The translations under genes and the position numbers were made by a program. Shown here piece by piece: positions 32,631 to 40,119 of a stretch of DNA of 45,534 bases. Positions within the stretch are counted from its first letter, which is position 1; the number at the start of each line of letters is the position of its first letter. Origin of the DNA: JBEKIK01 sp050013075 (GTDB taxonomy: Bacteria > Planctomycetota > Planctomycetia > Pirellulales > Thermoguttaceae). The notes below the pieces were generated by a model that searched no databases, was not told the origin of the DNA, and was given only the letters and a program-made list of their open reading frames with translations. The stretch is from positions 1-45,534 of the forward strand of contig JBEKFZ010000029.1 in NCBI GenBank assembly GCA_050013075.1. The letters are read 5' to 3'.

Positions 32631-33398
32631 ATGGCTGGATTGGTTCGGCAAGTCGGTCATTCTTTAATGAATATCGCGTCGGGCGGATTGAATCTGCTGT
32701 TCCCTCCGCGATGTGCCTATTGCCGGGTTGATATTGCCGAACCTGAAGACCATCTGCCGATTTGTCCGGAATGTTGCCGCCGGATGGTTCCCGAAAAATG
32801 GGTCGGCTGTCGGCATTGCGGGGGAGCGATATCCGGGGACGGGGAATCATCGGACCATTGTTCCTTGTGCAAACATCCCCCTTTGCTGTTCGATACGGTT
32901 GTCGCTATGGGAGGGTATCAAGATAATCTTCGCGATGTAATTTTACGCATGAAAAATCCGCGGCAGGAAACCTTGACTCTGGCGATGGGCCGGCTCTTTG
33001 TCCAAAAGCGATTTAGTGAATTGTCCGGGCTGGGCGTGGAGATGATCGTTCCGGTTCCGATGTATTGGAAGCGCCGGTTGGTGCGCGGCACGAACAGCGC
33101 GGAACTTCTGGCGCGGTGTTTGGGACGGAAGTTGGGGCTGCCGGTACGGCGTCGCCTGTTGGTGCGATGTAAAAACACAAAGCCGCAATCTGAGCTTTCG
33201 CCTAAAAAGCGATTTAGCAACATGCGCGGCGCCTTTCGAGTCCGTACGCCACACCTGTTACAAGATGCCCGGGTGCTTTTGGTCGATGATGTGCTTACCA
33301 CCGGGGCCACCGGCAGCGAGGCCGCGGGAGTGCTTAAAAAAGCCGGGGCTTCGATGGTTGCCGTGGCAGTTATCGCCCGGGCACAGGGCAAAGAATAA
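32631..33398 (+). CDS. comF: ComF-family phosphoribosyltransferase-like protein
   Basis: The protein has an N-terminal zinc finger with paired cysteines (CAYC, CPECC, CRHCG, CSLC) and a C-terminal phosphoribosyltransferase domain with the diphosphate motif ARVLLVDDVLTTGATGSEA. ComF-like proteins help single-stranded DNA uptake in competent bacteria; many others are of unknown role. The start is uncertain: the frame opens at ATG 32508 and includes ATG 32631 and ATG 32667. None has a good ribosome site; 32631 is chosen because the family begins shortly before the first cysteines. Confidence 0.82.
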   Translation: MAGLVRQVGHSLMNIASGGLNLLFPPRCAYCRVDIAEPEDHLPICPECCRRMVPEKWVGCRHCGGAISGDGESSDHCSLCKHPPLLFDTVVAMGGYQDNLRDVILRMKNPRQETLTLAMGRLFVQKRFSELSGLGVEMIVPVPMYWKRRLVRGTNSAELLARCLGRKLGLPVRRRLLVRCKNTKPQSELSPKKRFSNMRGAFRVRTPHLLQDARVLLVDDVLTTGATGSEAAGVLKKAGASMVAVAVIARAQGKE

Positions 33399-33399
33399 A

Positions 33400-33570
33400 C
33401 AGTCGGCAGTGGATAGTGGGCAGTGGTTGATAGGGGTGGGCAGTTTACTGCCCACTCGGCTGTGTGCCGGACGGCAAGGGATGGGCAGTTCACTGTCCAC
33501 TCTCAAGATAATCTCCGCGAAACCGCAAGCGGTTTTCTGGATTTATTCGTCTTTCATCCTTCATCCTTTT
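33400..33570 (+). repeat. Composite element 4 (array - hairpin A twice - hairpin B - array)
   Basis: The order is CAGTCGG, CAGTGGA, TAGTGGG and CAGTGGT heptads (33400-33427), hairpin A (33436-33455), a second hairpin A with one change (33481-33500), hairpin B (33520-33535) and two TTCATCC units (about 33557-33570). It fills the gap between comF and the DUF502 gene. Confidence 0.9.
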
Positions 33571-33619
33571 CCGTCCGGCCCCCTTGTCAATTTCTCGGGA
33601 AATAGAACAATGTAATACC

Positions 33620-34525
33620 ATGAACGATGGGCAACACTTGCCGCAACCTTCACATAACCGGGGCCGCGCCGCATTTCGCCGAGCGGTATTCCGCGGATTG
33701 GGGGTTTTTCTGCCTCCGTTGTTGACTGTGTTGATCCTGATCTGGGTAATCAGCACCACAAAGTCGTATATCATCGAACCGTTGATGTACGCCGCTCGGG
33801 AAGGGTTGGTCTGGGCAACGGCCGATATCCATGACGGCTTTCCCCAGGCCAAGCCGACGGATCAAAAAGTCAACGTCAACGGATACGTTTACCGGCAGTT
33901 GCACAACGGCACGTTCATTCCGGAACTCGTGTACGATCGGGTGAAACAATCCTTCGGCTCCGATGTCATGCCCGCCGGCGGCGAGGATATCTATCGCCGT
34001 TACGTTGAACTGACCGTGCTGCGCCCGTATTATGCCATTCCCCTGTTTTTGGCGATTTTCGTTTTGCTGCTTTACTTGCTGGGAAAATTCATAACCGTGG
34101 ACGTGGGCGGATATTTTATGAATCTGCTGGAAAGCGGGATTCGCCGCCTGCCCCTGGTGCGCAACGTGTACTCGGCCGCCAAGCAAATTTCCGATTTTAT
34201 TTTTGCCGATCGTGAATTCGAGTTCACGCGGATCGTTGCCGTGGAGTTTCCGCGCAAGGGAACCTGGCAGCTCGGTTTCGTCACCGGCGAAGGACTGGCC
34301 GAAGTCCGCACGGCCGTTCCGGAACCGTTGCTCACCGTGCTGATACCATACTCGCCCTTGCCAATCACCGGCTGCACCATTATCGTGCGCAAGAGCGAAT
34401 GCATCGACTTGAATATCACCTTCGATCAGGCCTGCGAGTACATCGTCAGTTGCGGCGTGGTGGTGCCGTCCATGCGCCTGGGACAGATGCGGTCCACCCC
34501 CGCTTTGCCGGAAAACAATTCTTAA
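33620..34525 (+). CDS. DUF502 membrane protein
   Basis: The 301-residue protein (from ATG 33620; an upstream TTG at 33584 is less likely) has two membrane helices (about 25-48 and 140-165). DUF502 signatures FRGLGVFLPPLLTVLILIW near the start, YFMNLLESGIRRLPLVRNVYSAAKQ in the middle, and VPEPLLTVLIPYSPLPITG near the end are clear. DUF502 proteins are widespread inner-membrane proteins without a known function. The gene lies between two composite elements and is probably expressed with its neighbours. Confidence 0.85.
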   Translation: MNDGQHLPQPSHNRGRAAFRRAVFRGLGVFLPPLLTVLILIWVISTTKSYIIEPLMYAAREGLVWATADIHDGFPQAKPTDQKVNVNGYVYRQLHNGTFIPELVYDRVKQSFGSDVMPAGGEDIYRRYVELTVLRPYYAIPLFLAIFVLLLYLLGKFITVDVGGYFMNLLESGIRRLPLVRNVYSAAKQISDFIFADREFEFTRIVAVEFPRKGTWQLGFVTGEGLAEVRTAVPEPLLTVLIPYSPLPITGCTIIVRKSECIDLNITFDQACEYIVSCGVVVPSMRLGQMRSTPALPENNS

Positions 34526-34544
34526 AAACAATTAGAGTACAAAT

Positions 34545-34708
34545 CAGTGGGCAGTGGGCGGCGGGCAGAGGACGGTGGGCAAAGGGCGGTAAATGACGGG
34601 CGCCGGACGGCAAGGGCTGGGCAGTTCACTGCCCAGTCTTAAGGTAATATTTGCGAAACCGCAAGCGGTTTTGTGCGGAATTCAACATTCATCATTCATC
34701 ATTTAACA
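34545..34708 (+). repeat. Composite element 5 (array - hairpin A - hairpin B - array)
   Basis: Seven G-rich heptads (CAGTGGG, CAGTGGG, CGGCGGG, CAGAGGA, CGGTGGG, CAAAGGG, CGGTAAA) at 34545-34593, hairpin A (34617-34636, CTGGGCAGT / ACTGCCCAG), hairpin B (34656-34671), then TTCAACA, TTCATCA, TTCATCA and TTTAACA at 34681-34708. The last base is the A of the hemC ATG. Confidence 0.92.
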
Positions 34709-35613
34709 TGCTTCTCCGCCTTGGTACCCGTCGGAGCGCGTTGGCCCGCAGTCAGGCCGATTGGGTGGTTGGGCAATTACGTGCCCTGGGCATCGAGGTG
34801 GAACTAGCGCCAATCAGCACCAGCGGCGACAAAAGTCGCGGCCCGATTCAAGACATGGGGCAGGGGGTTTTTACCAAGGAGATTCAACGGGCGTTGTTGG
34901 ACCGTCGGATCGATTTGGCCGTTCACAGCCTGAAGGACCTGCCCACCGACGCCCCGGGGGAGCTGATGATTGCCGCCGTGCCTAAGCGCGGGCCTTGCGG
35001 CGACGTGCTGGTTTCGCCAGCGTGGAAAATCCTGGAGCAATTGCCCGCCGGCGCAGTGGTGGGCACAAGCAGCATAAGGCGTCGGGCGCAACTGCTCTCG
35101 GTCAGGCCCGACTTGCGGATGAAAGATATCCGCGGCAACATCGATACCCGGCTTAGGAAACTGCATCAAGGAGAATACCAAGCCTTGGTGCTGGCCGAAG
35201 CGGGTCTGACGCGATTGGGACTGGCCGGGGAAATTACTCAATCCATACCGATGTCGGTCATATTGCCGGCCGTGGGTCAAGGGGCATTGGCTTTGGAAAC
35301 GCGGCGCGAAGACGAGGCGACTCGCGCCGCCTTGGCCCCGCTCGATCATCCGCCGACGCACAATGCCGTATTGGCCGAACGTGCGATGCTCGCCGCTTTG
35401 CACGGCGGATGCCTGGCCCCGGTTGCCGCATGGTGCCGCATGGAAACCGGACGTCTTAAGCTCACCGGCCGTGTGCTGAGTGCCGACGGCCGCCGCAAAT
35501 TAGAAGTCACTCTGGATACCGATTCTCAGGACCCCATTGATCTTGGCCGCCGCGTGGCCGAAGAACTTCTGCGACAAGGCGCGGCGGAGTTAATCGGCCT
35601 CGCCCGCGGATAG
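34708..35613 (+). CDS. hemC: Porphobilinogen deaminase (hydroxymethylbilane synthase)
   Basis: This enzyme joins four porphobilinogen units into hydroxymethylbilane in haem synthesis. The 301-residue product starts LLRLGTRRSALARSQADWV and has GVFTKEIQRALLDRRIDLAVHSLKDLPT, the DIRGNIDTRLRKL motif and the cofactor cysteine in LHGGC (about residue 235), where the dipyrromethane cofactor binds. The start chosen is ATG 34708; the frame is open upstream into the composite element, but HemC begins with the LRLGTR strand. There is no ribosome-binding sequence: a heptad array runs up to the ATG. Confidence 0.97.
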   Translation: MLLRLGTRRSALARSQADWVVGQLRALGIEVELAPISTSGDKSRGPIQDMGQGVFTKEIQRALLDRRIDLAVHSLKDLPTDAPGELMIAAVPKRGPCGDVLVSPAWKILEQLPAGAVVGTSSIRRRAQLLSVRPDLRMKDIRGNIDTRLRKLHQGEYQALVLAEAGLTRLGLAGEITQSIPMSVILPAVGQGALALETRREDEATRAALAPLDHPPTHNAVLAERAMLAALHGGCLAPVAAWCRMETGRLKLTGRVLSADGRRKLEVTLDTDSQDPIDLGRRVAEELLRQGAAELIGLARG

Positions 35614-35657
35614 ACGATTATTGCCCCTTTTATTTCATCAAATTTAAAATGATCTAC

Positions 35658-36491
35658 TTACAATTTATATAACCAAAATATCATCCAGCCATAAATCATA
35701 ATATTAAAGACAATAAAAAGTGAAGAATAGTAATAATGGCGGCATCCTTTTTGACTGAGTGAAGATGCAACCTTCTGGATTTTAAACCAAAGCCAAATGG
35801 CAAAGAGAAATAATATAAACGAGTAAATACTGAACACCGCGGCTTTCCAAAGTTTGTAGGCTATATCGTCGGCCGGACTGAATTCGTCGCGGGCCGGATC
35901 GTAATACGTGGCGGAAAAATTATCGCCTTCCGATTCCAATTCGGCGGCGTTGAACATCGGCGTTTTATGCAAGGATAAAAACCGAGATATCAAGACCCAA
36001 AGCGTCAGGGTACTCAACCAGGCAACAACGATCGACAGCGAGCCTTTAAAAACAAGGAACAAGACCAGGTAGAGCACGGAAATAATCGCCGCGATTACAT
36101 TCGTGTAGGTTTTTCCCGCCAGCGAGCCGTTTGACAGGTCCCGGTACCAAGTGTGGAAGTCGGGATCTTCCTCGCCTGTTTTTGACGTGCCGCACGACCA
36201 GCAAAAGGACCATTGGCCGTCCACGTCCGCCCGGCATTTAGGGCAAATCCACCGCGGCGGCTGGAATTGCAGTGGGACAGGTTGCGGGGAAAGAATAATC
36301 GCCGCTTGGGGCAGGTCCGATTCTTTTACGAAAAGTTTCACTCCGCCGGTGACGTTGCTGTAATGCCAAAACCAGATCACCAACTCCGCGTTGCTTAAGC
36401 GGGCGGAGATGCCGTCCATAGCCAGGCGGATTCGCGCCAATTCCGCTTCCGCAACTCCGAGAAACGATCGAACTCTAACCAGGGAGGCCAT
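35658..36491 (-). CDS. DUF2007/zinc-ribbon membrane protein
   Basis: The start chosen is the second ATG (36491), with GGAG nine bases upstream; another ATG lies five codons earlier. The N-terminal 75 residues fit the DUF2007 'putative signal transducing protein' pattern (SFLGVAEAELARIRLAMDGI ... LFVKESDLPQAAIIL). A zinc ribbon CPKC...CWSC follows (about residues 83-100). Four membrane helices occupy the rest (about 130-175 and 220-275). It is probably an inner-membrane protein with a cytoplasmic metal-bound module. Its function is unknown. It is convergent with hemC. Confidence 0.72.
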   Translation of the reverse strand: MASLVRVRSFLGVAEAELARIRLAMDGISARLSNAELVIWFWHYSNVTGGVKLFVKESDLPQAAIILSPQPVPLQFQPPRWICPKCRADVDGQWSFCWSCGTSKTGEEDPDFHTWYRDLSNGSLAGKTYTNVIAAIISVLYLVLFLVFKGSLSIVVAWLSTLTLWVLISRFLSLHKTPMFNAAELESEGDNFSATYYDPARDEFSPADDIAYKLWKAAVFSIYSFILFLFAIWLWFKIQKVASSLSQKGCRHYYYSSLFIVFNIMIYGWMIFWLYKL

Positions 36492-36532
36492 ATCCGCATA
36501 CTCCATGTTATTCGTTCAGGAAATAACGGAGA

Positions 36533-36581
36533 ACTGTGAACCAAAAACTGATAACCATCTACCATCTACTATCAACTATTT
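36533..36581. repeat. Heptad array, unit ACCATCT / GAACTGT, at 3' end of the large regulator-like gene
   Basis: Seven units in phase including ACTGATA, ACCATCT, ACCATCT, ACTATCA and ACTATTT. The last ones overlap the stop and final codons of the gene at 36572. Confidence 0.8.
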
Positions 36582-38788
36582 TTCCCTGGGCTGCGGCCGG
36601 GTGTTTTTTTCCATGATACGGTGGCGGTGCGGTTGGGCAGATCGATTGTCAGGGCGACCTGGTCGCCGAATTTCGCGCCGCAGCGGCGCAGATATGCGCC
36701 GAGTCCCCAAGCCCGGCCGTCTTTGGCGGCCAATGTGCCGATGTTGCGGCCGTCCGGGGCAAGGAGTTGGAACCGGCCTCGCACGATTTTCTTCAGTGCC
36801 GCGGGGATGGTGATCACCGCATAAGTGCTGGCGGCCTTGGAAAGCCTATATTTAAGCCAAACCTTGCCGTCCTCGGCGATTCCGTGGTCGTGCAAAACTC
36901 GCTGCGAAGAGCGGTTGGCCCGGCATTGGGCCAGCATATTATCTACTTGCTCTTGGGTAACTTGTGCGCCAAGCGGTCCGTAAAGGCTGTGACCGAACTG
37001 CTCGATTACGGGCGACCAGGATACAAAGGCGTGAAAACTGAAGCGGTTCATGCCGGCCGCGACGCACAAGTCCTCCATGGCGCCGCGATCCATGAGTGGG
37101 CCGTGTTTTTTAAGCACGCCTATCAACTTCGCCTCCACGCCGGTAAGGACTTTTTTCCAATTGCGCGAGGGATCGCTATGGATGCGATTACCCTCGATTC
37201 GCACATTGGGCATCAAGCGGCAGTATTCCAAGAGCACCTTTTCCGGCAGAGGTTCTTTCCACAAGCGACGATTCCGGCTCAAGGCCTCGCGCATCTTGGT
37301 TGCCGTCACGTCGCCGGCGACGGCCAGCACTTTGTCGATGGCTTTGGGCAAACCGTGCTTGGCAATGCCCTGAATAGTGAACCAACCGGCCGATTCATCG
37401 AGCCAGCGTAAAGCATTGATTTGCATTAGCACTTGCCGGACCAGACGGGCGTCGGCGGGATATCGCCGGGCGATTATCCGCTCCAGGCGTGCAATTGTGC
37501 TCAGCCCGTGAAAATAGACCTCTTTCTTGGCCAGATCGGCGATTGCCGGCACGGCGTCGACCTGTTCGGGCAGAACCGCCATATAACCTTTTACCTCGTG
37601 CTTCTTGCCGTATTTTCCAGGAGCAAGATTTGCTTTTATTTTAAGCCGGCGGCCGACCGGCGATTTGCCTTGGTCGACCTTGACGATTTTGAAGCAAAGC
37701 GGGCGGTTCAACAATTTCGCCCCGGCGGCCACAACCTCAAGCGAAATGCCCAAGGCCGTGAGTCCTTTTTCGACCAGTTTCGCCTCTAATTTCTCCGCCG
37801 GGGCCGGAACGTGTTGGTCGATCAAGGCCAAGGCGCGGTCCATCACTGGGGCCGAGATGGTTTCCGCACTGGGCCGTTTTTTAATCAGTTTAGCGCAGAT
37901 TTGGCGGACGCGTTCGCGGGTGATGCCGAATCGATCGCCGATTTCGGTAAGAGTATGCGTTTGCCCGTCCTCCCATCCGTAATAGCCCATGAGGATTTCC
38001 CGGTTTCGCGCGGAGGGCGATGAGGCAAAAATCCGGATTAATTCATCTTCCAAGGTTAATTTTGGCATGACTTCGATTGCCGCCCGCAAGGCACGAACTT
38101 GTTCCAAAACGTAAACGACATCGGACGGATCGCGCGTGCGTGAGCGAAGCTGCTGGGCCAGTTCGAAGGCCGATTGGGCTTTGCCATCGACGGCGCGTAT
38201 CCAGCGGCCGAAGCGGGGATCGTCGCGGCCAATGGATGGGGTCTGCTGGGAAGCGGCCAACTTTTCCGCTTCGGCCGTCAATTCGGCGGAAAGTTTTGAA
38301 GATATCATTTCCTGGGTTTTCCCGCCGCCCGCCGTTTTTTGTGCCGATTCCAAGGCGGTAAGCAAATCCAAAAGACATCTCGGCCCAAACGCCCGGATGG
38401 AAAGAATCTCTCCCAGAGTATAGTTTCCAAGCCGTTCCGGCCGGTCGTCCAATCCTTCGCGTATGAGACAACGGCGGGTGCGATTCTCCAAACGCAGGTC
38501 GTCCAATCTCAGGTTCGGCAAAGGGCGCGGGAAACGGCGGCCTCGCAAGGTCTTAAGCGCCTGACGGGTTGAAACACAATTCACCACGGCTTGGGCCAAC
38601 TGACCGATCGCCTCGGCTGGAAATCGCCGCCAGACGCTCTCGTCCAAATCGCAAAGTCTCAACTCCGCGCCGCCGAGCTGATCGTGCAACCGTTTGGGTA
38701 TCGGTTCCATCAGGATATCACGCAGCGCGAATGGGGCGATTGGCGCGCCCGGCCGGGGATATCGATTCGCCACTTTTGGCGTGGCCAT
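36572..38788 (-). CDS. Large protein with RNA polymerase alpha-CTD-like and sigma-region-4-like domains
   Basis: The 738-residue protein has, at about 96-147, a segment (DDLRLENRTRRCLIREGL, LGEILSIRAFGPRCLLDLL) that matches the helix-hairpin-helix of the RNA polymerase alpha C-terminal domain. At about 258-303 it has a sigma-70 region 4: REILMGYYGWE, then LTEIGDRFGITRERVRQICAKL. The remaining 430 residues contain winged-helix-like pieces (LDESAGWFTI, GVLKKHGPLMDRGAMEDLCVAA) and a C-terminal beta part (LWLKYRLSKAASTYAV and AFGDQVALTIDL-like strands). AGGAG precedes the ATG. The combination suggests a DNA-binding transcription regulator or an RNA-polymerase-associated factor. Exact function unknown. 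Confidence 0.78.
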   Translation of the reverse strand: MATPKVANRYPRPGAPIAPFALRDILMEPIPKRLHDQLGGAELRLCDLDESVWRRFPAEAIGQLAQAVVNCVSTRQALKTLRGRRFPRPLPNLRLDDLRLENRTRRCLIREGLDDRPERLGNYTLGEILSIRAFGPRCLLDLLTALESAQKTAGGGKTQEMISSKLSAELTAEAEKLAASQQTPSIGRDDPRFGRWIRAVDGKAQSAFELAQQLRSRTRDPSDVVYVLEQVRALRAAIEVMPKLTLEDELIRIFASSPSARNREILMGYYGWEDGQTHTLTEIGDRFGITRERVRQICAKLIKKRPSAETISAPVMDRALALIDQHVPAPAEKLEAKLVEKGLTALGISLEVVAAGAKLLNRPLCFKIVKVDQGKSPVGRRLKIKANLAPGKYGKKHEVKGYMAVLPEQVDAVPAIADLAKKEVYFHGLSTIARLERIIARRYPADARLVRQVLMQINALRWLDESAGWFTIQGIAKHGLPKAIDKVLAVAGDVTATKMREALSRNRRLWKEPLPEKVLLEYCRLMPNVRIEGNRIHSDPSRNWKKVLTGVEAKLIGVLKKHGPLMDRGAMEDLCVAAGMNRFSFHAFVSWSPVIEQFGHSLYGPLGAQVTQEQVDNMLAQCRANRSSQRVLHDHGIAEDGKVWLKYRLSKAASTYAVITIPAALKKIVRGRFQLLAPDGRNIGTLAAKDGRAWGLGAYLRRCGAKFGDQVALTIDLPNRTATVSWKKTPGRSPGKNS

Positions 38789-39091
38789 CGCGACACTCCT
38801 TACACCAATCCGCTTAATCCTTGCTTAAAGCGGCATTATAGCGGCTATATAAATTTATGAAAAGAGGCCGGAGAAAAAAGCAGGGTGGCGGGTGGAGTGA
38901 TAATACTAAATGGTGAGTGGTTGGCCGGCAGCGGGCAGCAAGGGTTGGATAGCGAGGGGTGGGCAGTTTACTGCCCACTTTGGATATACATATATTCGCA
39001 AAACCGCAAGCGGTTTGAGCGGTAAGCGCGAAACCGCAAACAATTTTTTTGGCTCATTCATCCTTCATCCCTCATCATTCATCCTTATTTA
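38789..39091. other. Intergenic stretch holding composite element 6
   Basis: No gene is seen. It contains a composite element (38959-39084) and the upstream region of the large regulator-like gene. The region is about 300 bases. Confidence 0.6.
38959..39084 (+). repeat. Composite element 6 (hairpin A - hairpin B - array)
   Basis: Hairpin A (38959-38978), hairpin B (39001-39016), a half hairpin B (39031-39041), then TTCATCC, TTCATCC, CTCATCA and TTCATCC (39057-39084). It lies downstream of the HIT gene. Confidence 0.9.
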
Positions 39092-39436
39092 TCATCCCGG
39101 GGGCCAAGTAAATTTTCGGCCAGCCAACATGTGGAAGTGCATGTGCATGACCTCCTGGCCGGCGTCGGGTCCGCAGTTGGTCACAACCCGATATCCGCCG
39201 GAAAGTCCGTTTTTTGCCGCTATGGAACCCATGACGCTAAATAAGTGCCCAACGATCGCCTCGTCCTCGGCCGATACGTCGTTGAGCGTGGGAATTTCCT
39301 TCTTGGGAATTACAATCAAGTGCGTGGGCGCATGGGGATGAATGTCTTCAAAGGCCAGGCACAGGTCGTCCTCGTACACGATGTGGGCGGGAATTTCGCG
39401 ATCGATTATTTTCTTGAATATGTTTTTGCTTGCCAT
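39092..39436 (-). CDS. HIT-family nucleotide-binding protein (HINT type)
   Basis: The 114-residue protein has all family marks: N-terminal IFKKIIDREIPAHIVYEDD, AFEDIHPHAPTHLIVIPKK and the histidine triad HMHFHM near residue 100. HINT proteins hydrolyse nucleoside phosphoramidates or adenylylated substrates. The length is typical. No neighbour points to a specific substrate. ATG 39436 has only a weak ribosome site. Confidence 0.95.
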   Translation of the reverse strand: MASKNIFKKIIDREIPAHIVYEDDLCLAFEDIHPHAPTHLIVIPKKEIPTLNDVSAEDEAIVGHLFSVMGSIAAKNGLSGGYRVVTNCGPDAGQEVMHMHFHMLAGRKFTWPPG

Positions 39437-39497
39437 GGTCGGACTCGATTAAAAATATGCACATGGATATTAAACTCGCGGCACAAGTGCCGCGGCT

Positions 39498-39621
39498 ATT
39501 GAGTGTCAGAAAAAGTATGTCGTATGAAAAGTCAGAGCCGGGGCGTGTCGCCCCGGTAATTCCGGGCCGACACGGCCCGGCTCTGAGGCGAAAACGCGAC
39601 ATTTATTACCTGACACTCAAT
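39498..39621. repeat. 124-base terminal-inverted-repeat element, copy 2
   Basis: It begins ATTGAGTGTCAGAAAA and ends CTGACACTCAAT (perfect inverted ends). The inner pair is ATGTCG / CGACAT. The core is CAGAGCCGGGGCGTG / CACGGCCCGGCTCTG-like, unlike copy 1 at 13504-13627 in sequence but alike in design and length. Confidence 0.85.
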
Positions 39622-39674
39622 AAACAATACGTTTCTCGATCGTTTTTTTCTGAACGGCCTGAATGTAAATCCGA

Positions 39675-39932
39675 TTATTCAACCATATCCATGGGGATGC
39701 CTTCATCGGCCAGCAAAACCGGAATATTATCGCGAATTGGGTACATGACTTGGCCGTCTTGCCGCATCAATCCCTCTTGGATCGGGGCGGTCACGGGGCG
39801 TCCTGCCCGGTCCTTCACACGACCGGCGCTAATGGCTTGATTGAGCCGGTCGATAAGCTGCTCCTCGGCGATCCGCAGAGGTTGATGGCTTACCGGACAG
39901 ACGATGATTTCCAACAATTTCTGATTGATCAT
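39675..39932 (-). CDS. Trm112/YcaR-like small protein
   Basis: The 85-residue protein begins LLEIIVCPVSHQPL and ends YPIRDNIPVLLADEGI, the pattern of the Trm112-like family. Members act as stabilising partners of methyltransferases. The zinc-binding CPxC here reads CPVS, so the second cysteine is missing. GGGAGG lies six bases before ATG 39932. Between the two conserved parts is a 35-residue insertion compared with short bacterial members. Confidence 0.88.
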   Translation of the reverse strand: MINQKLLEIIVCPVSHQPLRIAEEQLIDRLNQAISAGRVKDRAGRPVTAPIQEGLMRQDGQVMYPIRDNIPVLLADEGIPMDMVE

Positions 39933-40043
39933 GGTCTACCTCCCGGCTGGATTAATTAGTCTCCAACATGCCGTATTTAGTCCTGTTCGACAAGGGGGGG
40001 CGGTCGAACGTTAAAGATTCATTCCCGGCCGATCCCCGGCATG

Positions 40044-40073
40044 TTGACAAGCATTGAATACATTATTTAAAAT
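40044..40073 (+). promoter_or_regulatory. Sigma-70-type promoter for SSS symporter
   Basis: TTGACA (40044-40049) and TAAAAT (40068-40073) are separated by 18 bases. They lie 46 bases upstream of the symporter ATG. Confidence 0.65.
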
Positions 40074-40119
40074 GTGCTCTTTATTCTATTCGTCGGACAA
40101 TTAAGAGACGAGGAACATC

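Noticed and set aside
33650..34531. Long minus-strand frame opposite the DUF502 gene
   Set aside because: The plus strand has clear DUF502 signatures; the minus frame has none.
4586..34708. CRISPR array
   Set aside because: The repeats are contiguous 7-base units without spacers, and no cas gene is present.
38910..39341. Plus-strand frame across composite element 6 and opposite the HIT gene
   Set aside because: Its first half is translated hairpin and array sequence and its second half is antisense to the HIT gene.
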